NCBI GenBank assembly: GCA_003288255.1
Contig: CP026600.1
Span: 1,178,001 to 1,242,000 of the forward strand
DNA length: 64,000 nt
Direction: 5' to 3'
Origin: Clostridiaceae bacterium 14S0207
GTDB taxonomy: Bacteria > Bacillota > Clostridia > Clostridiales > Clostridiaceae
The notes under the pieces are model-generated. The model saw only the letters and a program-made list of their open reading frames with translations, did no database searches and was not told where the DNA came from. The position numbers and the translations under genes are program-made. Position 1 is the first letter of the stretch. Each line of letters opens with the position of its first letter. Below, piece after piece: positions 44,588 through 53,046 of this stretch.

Positions 44588-45151
44588 AACAATATACCTT
44601 TCTATACAACCTCAAATTTAATTATAATATAAAATATTGTTAAGTATAAATAAAATTACATAGAAAAACATTGGTAATTTTTGTTTTGTTAAATTTTATT
44701 ATAAATCATTGAACACATGTTAGATATAATAATAATAAGTAGTATACAGTAAGAATTAGAGAAGTTGATAAGAAATTATTATAAAAAGAATAAGGGTGAA
44801 TATGAAGTTCAATAAATAATAGAATCTTATAGTTAATATAATTTAGAACTAGTTAACAGTAATCCTTTCTAATTTTGTTTAAAATGTCACCATGGTTTAG
44901 AGTAAATAATAAGGAGTAAATTACTTTGTCTTAGAATAAAATGGATTTATACGTGAAAATAAAAAGTTTAAAATAGATAAGTGCTAAAATGAAGTTTATG
45001 GCATAAATTATTAATATGAAATATATTTAAATTATATAGATAGGAGTTATATAAATACTATAATTTTAATAAAAAGTAACAAAAAAGTATAAATAGATGA
45101 TATAATAATTACAAAGGAACAAATAAGAAAGTAAGTAAAAGGGGGAACAAC
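44588..45151. other. Intergenic stretch without recognised genes
   Basis: 564 AT-rich bases between the divergent XRE and Panacea genes. It must hold both promoters; TATAAT at about 45098-45103 is a candidate -10 for the rightward pair. An interrupted inverted repeat with TATAC/GTATA steps lies just upstream of the XRE start (44590-44615). No convincing ORF. Confidence 0.4.
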
Positions 45152-45595
45152 ATGGTATATAATGCTATAGATGTTGCTAAATACGTAATAAATTATTCTA
45201 TAGAAAAAGAAAACCCGGTAAGTAATTTAAAACTTCAAAAGTTACTATATTATATTCAAGCTGCTTTTTTAGTTAAAAATAAATGCGTATGTTTTAATGA
45301 AGAAATAGAACATTGGAGACATGGTCCGGTTGTTGCTGAAGTATATAGGGAGTATAAAATTTATTTTAATGGAGCTATATATAGGCAACAGAAAGGAATA
45401 AATATATGTGATCACTATAAAAAGGTAATTGAAAAAGTGGTAGATGCATATGATAATTTTGAACCTTGGGAAATGGTTGATAGAACTCATGAAGAGGATC
45501 CATGGAAAGAAACTGAATCTAATAATGTAATTAGCAAAGATAAAATAAAAAAATACTTTAAAAATAATGAAAATAGGATTTTTGGAGGTAGGTAG
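45152..45595 (+). CDS. Panacea-domain (DUF4065/SocA-like) antitoxin
   Basis: 147 aa, a complete Panacea domain: NAIDVAKYVINYSIEKE, PVSNLKLQKLLYYIQAAFL, IEHWRHGPVVAEVYREYK and DRTHEEDPWKETE, with a C-terminal ISKDKIKKYF. Such proteins neutralise a range of toxins encoded next door. Ribosome site AGGGGGAAC. The stop and the GTG of the next gene overlap (TAGTG), the usual toxin-antitoxin coupling. Confidence 0.85.
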   Translation: MVYNAIDVAKYVINYSIEKENPVSNLKLQKLLYYIQAAFLVKNKCVCFNEEIEHWRHGPVVAEVYREYKIYFNGAIYRQQKGINICDHYKKVIEKVVDAYDNFEPWEMVDRTHEEDPWKETESNNVISKDKIKKYFKNNENRIFGGR

Positions 45596-46581
45596 TGGAA
45601 AAGGAAATAGAAGAACTTGTGGAATTATCATTAACAGATATATTAAGTGAAGTTATTCAAATTGAGCATGGAGATAATAGAAGTGAGCAAATAGAGAATA
45701 TAAGCGCCGACATAATACAATATTATAAGATTCACGAAGGTAGACACTTATATTCAGAAGTGTCTACCTTTTTATATAATACAAAAGAAGATGATTTTGA
45801 GTACATATTTGCCAATCTAGAAGATATAAAAAGATACTTAGAACAAGTTAATAATAAATATGCATTAAAAATTTATAAGTTGATAGATCATATAAAGTTA
45901 GAGCAATTAAGACTTTTTCAACTAAAATTAAATCAAGAGAATAATGCTAAAAAGCTAATAGATACAATAGAACATAAGACACTAGAATATAGTGAAAAAA
46001 TTAATAAAATGGATATTAGCTTTAAAGAAATAAATAATAAATATAAAAAACAGAAGAAAAGTATCGATGAACTAAATAATCAGATTATAAGCATAATAGG
46101 TATTTTTAGTGCTATAGTTATTACATTTTTTGGTGGCATGAATTTGTTGGGAAGCGCATTAAATAATATGCATAATGTAAGTAAATATAGAATTATATTT
46201 GTTATTTTAATTACAGGGTTTGTAGTTTTTAATATCATATTTATGTTATTATATTATGTAAATAGATTAATTGGACGATGTATTCAGAGTAAATTAGAAC
46301 AATTAAATATAAGTTACATAAAAGAAAAATATCCAATAGTATACTTTTATGATCTTATCTCTCTTATATTAATGCTTAGTCTATTTATAATATTTATTAC
46401 TGATAAGTATAATGTACTATCATACATATTGAGTTTCATAGATATAAATAACAAATATAACTTAATACCTATATGTGGTTTAATATGTGGTTTAATATTT
46501 GGTTTAATATGTGGTTTTTTAATATATATTTTAATGCTTTGCATTAAAAAAAAGAAAACTAAAAAAGATTGTAAAATTTAA
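45595..46581 (+). CDS. Coiled-coil membrane protein, candidate toxin partner of the Panacea gene
   Basis: 328 aa from GTG. Soluble N-terminal half (about 1-120), coiled coil (about 100-160), then four predicted membrane segments (about 163-185, 200-222, 252-272, 295-320). The last contains ICGLICGLIFGLICG, coded by 12-base tandem copies around ATATGTGGTTTA. No known toxin motif is seen. Toxin role is inferred from the overlap with the Panacea gene; membrane-active toxins are among Panacea partners. Confidence 0.6.
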   Translation: MEKEIEELVELSLTDILSEVIQIEHGDNRSEQIENISADIIQYYKIHEGRHLYSEVSTFLYNTKEDDFEYIFANLEDIKRYLEQVNNKYALKIYKLIDHIKLEQLRLFQLKLNQENNAKKLIDTIEHKTLEYSEKINKMDISFKEINNKYKKQKKSIDELNNQIISIIGIFSAIVITFFGGMNLLGSALNNMHNVSKYRIIFVILITGFVVFNIIFMLLYYVNRLIGRCIQSKLEQLNISYIKEKYPIVYFYDLISLILMLSLFIIFITDKYNVLSYILSFIDINNKYNLIPICGLICGLIFGLICGFLIYILMLCIKKKKTKKDCKI

Positions 46582-46730
46582 ATTAGCAATTACAAAATTA
46601 AAGTTAAATAATGTTATTTTAAAATTACTGTTATACAATAATTTTGTGTAATGGTTCTATAGCAAAAACAATTTTATAAGGTTTTGGTAATGGACAAGCA
46701 GTAAAATAAAATTAAATCTATGGTAAGAAA

Positions 46731-46760
46731 AAGAATCGAGTTTTCACTTGATTCTTTTTT
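46731..46760 (+). terminator. Terminator after the Panacea pair
   Basis: AAGAATC pairs with GATTCTT with inner GAG/CTT, followed by a long T run. The rest of 46582-47080 (AT-rich) shows only this and the hairpin at 46917. Confidence 0.75.
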
Positions 46761-46916
46761 TATTTGTAAAAACATTTCGATATATTATTATTTTTTTTAT
46801 TATAAATTTTCATATCTAAACTTTTCTAGTGTAAAATTCACGATTAAAGTTTAATTATATTCCAAATTATCAATAGAAAAAATCCAATATTTAATATAGT
46901 AAATATATGTAATAAA

Positions 46917-46946
46917 CTAGCTCGGGCGGAGCTAACTTTTTGTTGT
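46917..46946 (+). terminator. Second hairpin terminator
   Basis: TAGCTC-GGGCG-GAGCTA followed by ACTTTTTG. Confidence 0.65.
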
Positions 46947-47080
46947 AGAATTAAATTGTAAGGAAAATTTGTTTAATTAACAAGTTATGAACGTATGTTT
47001 GCATTTTAAAAATAAAAGTTTTATAATAGTTTTATGGGGAAAATATTGTATTTTTAGATTTAATTATAGGGGGAATAGAA

Positions 47081-47218
47081 ATGGCTAAAGAAGAAAGTAT
47101 AAAAAGTGCAAAGGAATATAATGATATAAAAAAAGATATTATTGAAATTTTGAATAAACTTAGTAAGGATAAATTATTTAAATTGAATACATATATAAAA
47201 GAAAAAAAGAAACTATAG
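47081..47218 (+). CDS. 45-aa charged helical protein
   Basis: MAKEESIKSAKEYNDIKKDI, then IEILNKLSKDKLFKLNTYIK and a basic end. ATAGGGGGAATAGAA precedes the ATG. Convergent with the 507-aa gene. Small proteins with this KL-xx-YIK pattern recur in Firmicutes elements; function unknown. Confidence 0.55.
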   Translation: MAKEESIKSAKEYNDIKKDIIEILNKLSKDKLFKLNTYIKEKKKL

Positions 47219-47234
47219 AACCATATTATAAGTT

Positions 47235-48758
47235 CTATAGTATACATTTTAAAAATAATATTGTAAGGATAATAATTATTGTAGTAGTTAAACAACCTGA
47301 TTTGTTATTGATACTAACATTAGTATCAGAAGAAGAAACAGAAGTTATGTTTGCATCATTGGAGTTAGAGGCATCTTCATAAGTTGTATCTATAGCGTCA
47401 TTAGTATTAGGAGAAGAAGCACGAGTTAATAAATTATTGTTTTTATTAGTATAGTTGGTATCTATGTTAATTTTGATTTCATATGTTAAAGTTGAAGGAC
47501 TGTATATATTATCTGCACTTGGTGAAATGTTGTTACCTGTCTTTTTCCAATTTTCATTAGTTTGTGGATTAATAGTATTTGGTAATTGTTCTAAGGCTTT
47601 TTTTACTTTATCTAATGAAAAACAAGGACATAATCTATACGGTTGAGAATATTCAATTATTCTCCTAAGAATAGCTTCTTTGTCCACATGCCATATACCA
47701 AATGTATCAAATATTCCAAAACTCCACCAAGGAGTATTATATCTACTTATTTGAACTCTATGACAACCAAATGGATTGTCAGTCATATAACTAGCTCCAT
47801 AACAAAAATCAGGATTTCCAGAACGACATTTATCTCCGTAACAATAATTTAATCCACCGATTATCTTCCGATCAACAATTTGACCATTTATAACTACAAA
47901 ACAAGATTTCCATTTATTTATTAATTCGTATAGTTTAATAAATTGTAGATATTCATTAGGATTCTCAGAATATATTGATTGATAAATTATTTTACCTTCA
48001 ACATTATTTTCTATATATTGGGGAGCCATCTTAGCTAATGACACGGCTTGGGCAAAGTTTTTAGATGTCGATTTTCCAAATGAGATACTTACATACCAAT
48101 CAGGGAACTTTATATGTGACTGGCTTTTGGTGGTGTTACATTGAGAGAAAATTGCAACATCTTTAACAGTTTTTTTAGGTTGTCTTTTTATTTTATTAGT
48201 TAGTTGACAATTTTTCTTTAATTTATTTATTAATCTATTTTTTCTATCTTTAAAGTTATCACTAGAAAAATGTAATTTATGTTCTTGCTGATTTTTTATA
48301 GCCAAATCACATATTTTTATAGCTTCATCATAACGTTTAAGTTTTTCTAGTAAGATAGCTGGTCTTTCATAGTATATAGATCCTTTTGGAATATAATTAT
48401 TAAGAATTTCATGATATTTTTCTAATGCTAGTTCTAATGAATTACTTTTTTCAAGAGAATATCCAGAATTATATAAAGTATAAACTTTGGTATGTTCTAG
48501 TAATTCTCTAATATTATTTAATTCAAGGTCATCAGTATTAGAACCCAAAAATTGTTTAGATAAAGAATCATATCCTTTATTTTTAGAATACTCACAAATT
48601 TGATATGCTAACTTTAAAGCATTTTCGCAAAGTTCAATCTTTTTAAAATTTGACAATTCAGAAGAATTGATTTTATTCTTCAAAGATTCTAATTTGTTCT
48701 TCATAATATTATATTGATCATCATTTGCTATAGTATCTATAAATTCACTAAAGTTCAA
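47235..48758 (-). CDS. Unrecognised 507-aa tail-anchored protein in the cargo slot
   Basis: TTG start with GAAAGGAGT 9 bases upstream. N-terminal helical half with TPR-like repeats (SLELALEKYHEILNNYIPKG; KLKRYDEAIKICDLAIKN). A mixed Cys-rich and aromatic domain follows (about 205-395: YCYGDKCRSGNPDFCYGASY, NPFGCHRVQISR, WWSFGIFDTFGIW). Then a low-complexity Asn/Ser linker (about 410-485) and a final hydrophobic helix (TTTIIIILTILFL). Looks like a membrane-anchored sensor or effector. No family recognised. Confidence 0.6.
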   Translation of the reverse strand: MNFSEFIDTIANDDQYNIMKNKLESLKNKINSSELSNFKKIELCENALKLAYQICEYSKNKGYDSLSKQFLGSNTDDLELNNIRELLEHTKVYTLYNSGYSLEKSNSLELALEKYHEILNNYIPKGSIYYERPAILLEKLKRYDEAIKICDLAIKNQQEHKLHFSSDNFKDRKNRLINKLKKNCQLTNKIKRQPKKTVKDVAIFSQCNTTKSQSHIKFPDWYVSISFGKSTSKNFAQAVSLAKMAPQYIENNVEGKIIYQSIYSENPNEYLQFIKLYELINKWKSCFVVINGQIVDRKIIGGLNYCYGDKCRSGNPDFCYGASYMTDNPFGCHRVQISRYNTPWWSFGIFDTFGIWHVDKEAILRRIIEYSQPYRLCPCFSLDKVKKALEQLPNTINPQTNENWKKTGNNISPSADNIYSPSTLTYEIKINIDTNYTNKNNNLLTRASSPNTNDAIDTTYEDASNSNDANITSVSSSDTNVSINNKSGCLTTTIIIILTILFLKCIL

Positions 48759-48931
48759 ATATAACTACTCCTTTCAGTAAATTAAGTGTATACATTTATG
48801 GCGTACAATTCCTAGTAGTATAAAAATAAGAAGGAATTATATTAAATATTCCTTCTATTGATTATCTATTTCATTAAATATTTCATTTAGTAGTTTTAAT
48901 AAATTTTGAGGTGTCAAATCTTTTTTTGTTT

Positions 48932-49261
48932 TTATTTTTTATGTCTTATTAGCATATCTAAAAATTCTTCTGCAAGTGTTTCAGTTTCTATTTGAGTTAC
49001 TGATGTCATAGATTCATCATCTTGATGAGAAGGTAAGTAACCAGCTATCTTCATCAATTCACTATAGGATATATTATAGGCTTTACTTATAAGTTGTAAT
49101 GTTTCAGGAGTAGGACTAATTGGTGCATTATTTCTAGGATCTTTACCTTTTTCTAGTGTGCTTAAATAAGAATGGCTTATACCAATTAATTTTGCGGCAT
49201 TTCTTAAACTTAAACCTAAATCTTTTCTTTTTTTTATTAAAATATTTTGTATATCTTGCAT
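48932..49261 (-). CDS. XRE-family repressor of prophage 2
   Basis: 109 aa from ATG (MQDIQNILIKKRKDLGLSLR) with GGAGGTTTTGCC upstream. Helix-turn-helix (LRNAAKLIGISHSYLSTLE), a PTPETLQLISKAYN segment and a C-terminal acidic region. Divergent from a Cro-like gene, with 18-bp palindromes between. A longer frame from 49294 lacks a ribosome site. Confidence 0.85.
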   Translation of the reverse strand: MQDIQNILIKKRKDLGLSLRNAAKLIGISHSYLSTLEKGKDPRNNAPISPTPETLQLISKAYNISYSELMKIAGYLPSHQDDESMTSVTQIETETLAEEFLDMLIRHKK

Positions 49262-49284
49262 TGGCAAAACCTCCATAAGTAAAT

Positions 49285-49371
49285 TGTAAAGCATAGATTA
49301 CAAAATTTAAATAAGTTTTAAGAAAAAAAGTGTATAACTTGCTTGACATTGTGTAATACTTGTATTACAAT
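49285..49371. promoter_or_regulatory. Prophage 2 operators and early promoter
   Basis: Perfect palindrome TGTAATACTTGTATTACA at 49352-49369 and a weaker copy TGTAAAGCATAGATTACA at 49285-49302. Promoter TTGACA (49343-49348), 17 bases, TACAAT (49366-49371) has the perfect operator across its spacer and -10. A half-like TTGTAATACAT also occurs inside the Cro gene end. Confidence 0.82.
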
Positions 49372-49393
49372 ATCGTTAAAGGAGGTGTTCAAC

Positions 49394-49636
49394 ATGAAGA
49401 ACATTTTAAAAATACTTAGAGCTAAACATAACTTGACACAAGAGCAATTAGCTTTAAATATTGGTATTTCAAGACCAGCATTATCAGATATTGAGACAGG
49501 GAAGGTAATACCTAATGGTAGAACTATGATTAAGTTAGCTAATTATTTTGAAATACCTGCAGAACAAATTTTTTTTGAAAATATTGTAATACATGAAGAA
49601 CAAAGGCGATCTAAAAATAGTTTATGCAGTTTCTAA
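49394..49636 (+). CDS. Cro-like XRE regulator of prophage 2
   Basis: 80 aa from ATG (MKNILKILRAKHNLTQEQLA), with AAAGGAGGTG upstream. Helix-turn-helix plus IPAEQIFF, the standard small-regulator pattern. First gene of the rightward early operon. Confidence 0.85.
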   Translation: MKNILKILRAKHNLTQEQLALNIGISRPALSDIETGKVIPNGRTMIKLANYFEIPAEQIFFENIVIHEEQRRSKNSLCSF

Positions 49637-49671
49637 AAAAATACATCAGTAAACAAAAGGGAGATGAGGGA

Positions 49672-50412
49672 ATGAGTAGCTTAGTAAAAATTTTAAATCA
49701 AGGTGGAAAATTAGTAGTTACAAGTAGGCAAATATCAGAGAATTTTAATAAAAGACATGGAGATGTACTGGAGAAAATAGATAATTTAATAAAAGAAATG
49801 AACTCAACGGAAAAGTCCGTTCAGTATTTTATTGAAGATTCATACAAAGACAATAGTGGTAGGAGTAATAAAGCATATCTTTTAACAAGAGATGGATTTT
49901 CACTTTTAGTTATGGGATTCACCGGTTCAATAGCACTCCAATGGAAGTTAAAGTACATTGAAGCATTTAATAAGATAGAGCAGATGTTAAAAGAACAAAA
50001 GCAACTTTCACCTATGGATCAGTTAAGACTTCAATATCAAGTTTTAGAAGAACATCAAGAAAAGCTTACTACAATAGAAAGTAAAGTTATCAATTTAGAA
50101 AATCACATGACCATTGATTATGGCGAACAACTTATATTACAAGAATTAGCTAAGTCTAAGGCAATACAAGAAATGGGTGGAAAAGATACTTGTTGTTATA
50201 AAGATAGAAGTTTAAGGAGCAAGGTGTTTTCTGGAGTATGGAAAGATTTTAAGGATTATTTAGCAGTAAATAGTTATAGGAATACACCAAAGAAAGACTT
50301 TGGCAAGGCTAAAGAATATTTAAAAGATTGGAAAGCTCAAGGCAAGTTATTAAGAGAAATAGAAGAAAGAAATTCTCAAATTGCATTAGAAGAAGTAGCT
50401 TGTACTAAATAG
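49672..50412 (+). CDS. Rha-family antirepressor with ORF6C-type C-terminus
   Basis: 246 aa from ATG (MSSLVKILNQGGKLVVTSRQ). pRha domain about 10-100 (FNKRHGDVLEKIDNLIKEMN; AYLLTRDGFSLLVMGFTG; KYIEAFNKIE), coiled linker, and a C-terminal ORF6C-like domain (about 165-235). Phage antirepressors of this kind help switch to lytic growth. GGGAGATGAGGGA upstream. A frame from 49624 overlapping the Cro gene is less likely. Confidence 0.88.
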   Translation: MSSLVKILNQGGKLVVTSRQISENFNKRHGDVLEKIDNLIKEMNSTEKSVQYFIEDSYKDNSGRSNKAYLLTRDGFSLLVMGFTGSIALQWKLKYIEAFNKIEQMLKEQKQLSPMDQLRLQYQVLEEHQEKLTTIESKVINLENHMTIDYGEQLILQELAKSKAIQEMGGKDTCCYKDRSLRSKVFSGVWKDFKDYLAVNSYRNTPKKDFGKAKEYLKDWKAQGKLLREIEERNSQIALEEVACTK

Positions 50413-50424
50413 GAGGATAGTGAC

Positions 50425-50562
50425 ATGGAGAAAAAAATAGCTGAATTAGAAAAAAGGATGGTTGCTCTTGAAGAAAAGGTTCAAGCACAGCCATCCGTAA
50501 AAGAAATCATTAGCAATATAACAACTGAAATAAAGAAATCTTTAAAAGAAATTAATCTTTAG
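50425..50562 (+). CDS. 45-aa coiled-coil peptide
   Basis: MEKKIAELEKRMVALEEKVQ followed by a second helix. GGAGGATAGTGAC precedes the ATG. Its 3' end overlaps the convergent small gene at 50552 by 11 bases. Function unknown. Confidence 0.55.
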   Translation: MEKKIAELEKRMVALEEKVQAQPSVKEIISNITTEIKKSLKEINL

Positions 50563-50734
50563 TGGAATTTAATGCTTCATGATATTTGATTAACATTTGT
50601 TTAGATATTTTTGATGATAAATCAACAACTAAATCTATCATTTCAGAATATGGATCATTACCGTTATTGCGTATTACCTTGGATTTAAAATCATTAGCAC
50701 AATCTAAACGAATTTTTTCAAAATCAATACTCAT
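50552..50734 (-). CDS. Small gene opposite to the early operon
   Basis: 60 aa from ATG (MSIDFEKIRLDCANDFKSKV), with AAAGGTGGTGAT upstream. Mostly helical. The only minus-strand gene within the early operon; it may produce antisense RNA to its neighbour. Similar small proteins are seen in clostridial prophages. Function unknown. Confidence 0.55.
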   Translation of the reverse strand: MSIDFEKIRLDCANDFKSKVIRNNGNDPYSEMIDLVVDLSSKISKQMLIKYHEALNSTKD

Positions 50735-50801
50735 GGATATCACCACCTTTCATGTGGTATTATTCGACAAAAATGTAAATAATCCTTTAGGAGGTAACAG
50801 G

Positions 50802-51011
50802 ATGGAAGAAATAAAAGTTACTGTTACACAAGAGAAAAGAGAAGAAACAATAGATAAAATTTTACAACTTGTAGAGAAACAATTTGAGGGGATAGAGGTT
50901 ACTGCTAGATTTACAGAAAGATTATTAGAAGATACAATGCAGGTTTTAAAAAATAGAGCAATGGATGCACCAATCAGGGGGTTAAATCATAATATGAAAA
51001 CTAAGGATTAA
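50802..51011 (+). CDS. Small early prophage protein
   Basis: 69 aa from ATG (MEEIKVTVTQEKREETIDKI), TTTAGGAGGTAAC upstream. Predicted helical and charged. Function unknown. Confidence 0.6.
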   Translation: MEEIKVTVTQEKREETIDKILQLVEKQFEGIEVTARFTERLLEDTMQVLKNRAMDAPIRGLNHNMKTKD

Positions 51012-51031
51012 ATTAAAAGAAGGAGGTCAAA

Positions 51032-51184
51032 GTGGCTAAAATTCTTAAAATTACAATGGATATTTCAGATGAAGAACATTTAGAATTGCAAAAAGTAGCT
51101 ATGAGAAAGTTAGCTGAAAATATATCTAATCAACTTAATCCAGAAGAACTTAAAGAACTAATAAGGCGATTAAAAAGTAATTAG
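51032..51184 (+). CDS. 50-aa early prophage protein
   Basis: GTG start (VAKILKITMDISDEEHLELQ), AGAAGGAGGTC upstream. Ends LNPEELKELIRRLKSN. Function unknown. Confidence 0.55.
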   Translation: MAKILKITMDISDEEHLELQKVAMRKLAENISNQLNPEELKELIRRLKSN

Positions 51185-51303
51185 GGCTGAAAAGCCTTTT
51201 ATTTTAAAAGTGTTTTTCAGAAAATACAAACACTTTCCTAATATATTCTATGCTTGGACAAAAGAAATAGTACCAAAAAATAAAAAATAGGAGGGAATTT
51301 AAA

Positions 51304-53034
51304 ATGAGTAAAATTAAGAAACTGAATGTTACAAATTTTTTAGGACTTGAAGAATTAGGATTAGATTGTAGCAAAGTTAATCTTATCAAAGGACCTAAAG
51401 GAAGTGGAAAAAGCAGCATTATAGAAGCTATAGAAAAAACATTTACTAATAAAAATAGAAGAACAGAGGTAGTAAGACATGGTGAAGATGAAGCTACGTT
51501 ACTTGTAGAACTAGATAATGGATTAAGTATTGATAGAAGACTTAGAACTGAAAAAGCTGATTACTTAAAAGTTAGAAAAGAGGATGAAACAGTACCTTCT
51601 ACTGAAAAGTTTTTAAGATCATTAATAAACGGAGATATATTTAGACCTTTAGATTGGGTAAATATGAACATTAAAGAACAAACAAAATCAATCCTTAACA
51701 TGCTAGATATAGGATGGAATAAAGAAGATATAAACAGTTGGTTTGGAGAATTAACTTCTAACATAGATTATTCACAACATATTTTACAAGTGCTAAAAGC
51801 TATAGAAATTAAGTATTACAAAGACAGAGAGGAAGTTAATAGAGATATTAGAGAACTTAAAACTCAGATTAAAGTTATTTTAGATGAACTTCCTGCAGAA
51901 TATGATGGAGAAGTTTGGAGAGAAAAGAAGGTTCAAGACTATTACAACAAAGTAGCAGAGGTTCAAAAGATTAATCATTGGATAGAGGAAGCTAAGGCAT
52001 TACAGGCAAATTTTGAAGATAAAGTTAATGCTATAAAAGCTAATGGGGAAAGTGAAAAATCTAGAATACAACTTAAGTTCAAAGATCAAAGGCAGGACAT
52101 TAAAGATATTATAGAACTTTCTAAATCTAAGATAGATAAAGCTAAGGATTTTATAAATAATTCAGACCGAGAATTAGAATTAAAAATAAAAGAGTTAACA
52201 AATGAAAATGTAGCTCAAGAGAATAAAGTAGCTGAAAATTATACAAATGAGTTTAAAAAACTTGAAGAAGAATATGAAAAGAGAAAAGAAGAATTAGTTA
52301 ATTCATATAGATCAAATGTTAAAGCATTGGAAAATAGTCTAAACGAATTAATACAAATAGCTAAAAAGGATAAAGATTTACAAGTAGATGAACAGAAAGA
52401 ATTAATATCTATAAATGAAAATAAAATATCTTCTAAAGATCAGGAACTATTAGGTATTGATGATTTAGAAAAGGCTGAAATAAAAGCAGTAGATGAAAAA
52501 ATAATTGCTGAAATAGATAAGGAACAAATTAGAGTTGGTAAAGCTGCAGATTACTTAAAGAATAATGAACCATTAGATATTGAACCATTACAAACTAAAG
52601 CTGATGAAGTAGCTGAAATGCAAAGCTATTTAAGGGAATGGGATAGGATGATAGACATTAGAGATAACAAGTTAGCAGCTAAAGAAAGATACAGTAATGA
52701 TTTAACCGCAAAGATAGATAAAGCTAGAGAACTTCCAGGAGAACTTTTAAAAACTGCAAAGATGCCTATAGAAGGAATAAGTGTAGATGCAGAAGGGTTA
52801 ATAAGAATAAATAATACCTTAATTGATGGTCTTTCAGATGGTGAAAAGCTAGAACTGGCTATGAGAATTGCAAAGGCACAAGCTGGCGAATTAAAAGTTA
52901 TATGCCTCGATAAGTTTGAGAGTTTAAATCCAGAAGCACAGAAAAAATTACTTCAAGAAATGAGTAATGATGAATATCAATATTTTGTTACTTCAACTAT
53001 GAGTGATGAATTTGAGATTGAAAAAATAGGTTAG
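51304..53034 (+). CDS. SbcC/RecN-like AAA ATPase with coiled coil
   Basis: 576 aa. Walker A GPKGSGKSS (about 31-39) at the N-terminus; long coiled coil (about 170-430); C-terminal ABC-type signature LSDGEKLEL and a Walker-B-like VICLDKFESL. Together they form one SMC-like ATPase head. First in a cassette with YqaJ exonuclease and RecT, so it probably assists phage recombination. AGGAGGG upstream. Confidence 0.85.
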   Translation: MSKIKKLNVTNFLGLEELGLDCSKVNLIKGPKGSGKSSIIEAIEKTFTNKNRRTEVVRHGEDEATLLVELDNGLSIDRRLRTEKADYLKVRKEDETVPSTEKFLRSLINGDIFRPLDWVNMNIKEQTKSILNMLDIGWNKEDINSWFGELTSNIDYSQHILQVLKAIEIKYYKDREEVNRDIRELKTQIKVILDELPAEYDGEVWREKKVQDYYNKVAEVQKINHWIEEAKALQANFEDKVNAIKANGESEKSRIQLKFKDQRQDIKDIIELSKSKIDKAKDFINNSDRELELKIKELTNENVAQENKVAENYTNEFKKLEEEYEKRKEELVNSYRSNVKALENSLNELIQIAKKDKDLQVDEQKELISINENKISSKDQELLGIDDLEKAEIKAVDEKIIAEIDKEQIRVGKAADYLKNNEPLDIEPLQTKADEVAEMQSYLREWDRMIDIRDNKLAAKERYSNDLTAKIDKARELPGELLKTAKMPIEGISVDAEGLIRINNTLIDGLSDGEKLELAMRIAKAQAGELKVICLDKFESLNPEAQKKLLQEMSNDEYQYFVTSTMSDEFEIEKIG

Positions 53035-53046
53035 GGGGAGAAATAA

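Noticed and set aside
47032-47295. Minus-strand 87-codon frame rich in Phe, Leu and Ile
   Set aside because: It is the complement of the 45-aa gene at 47081 and overlaps the end of the 507-aa gene; composition and lack of a ribosome site mark it as a shadow.
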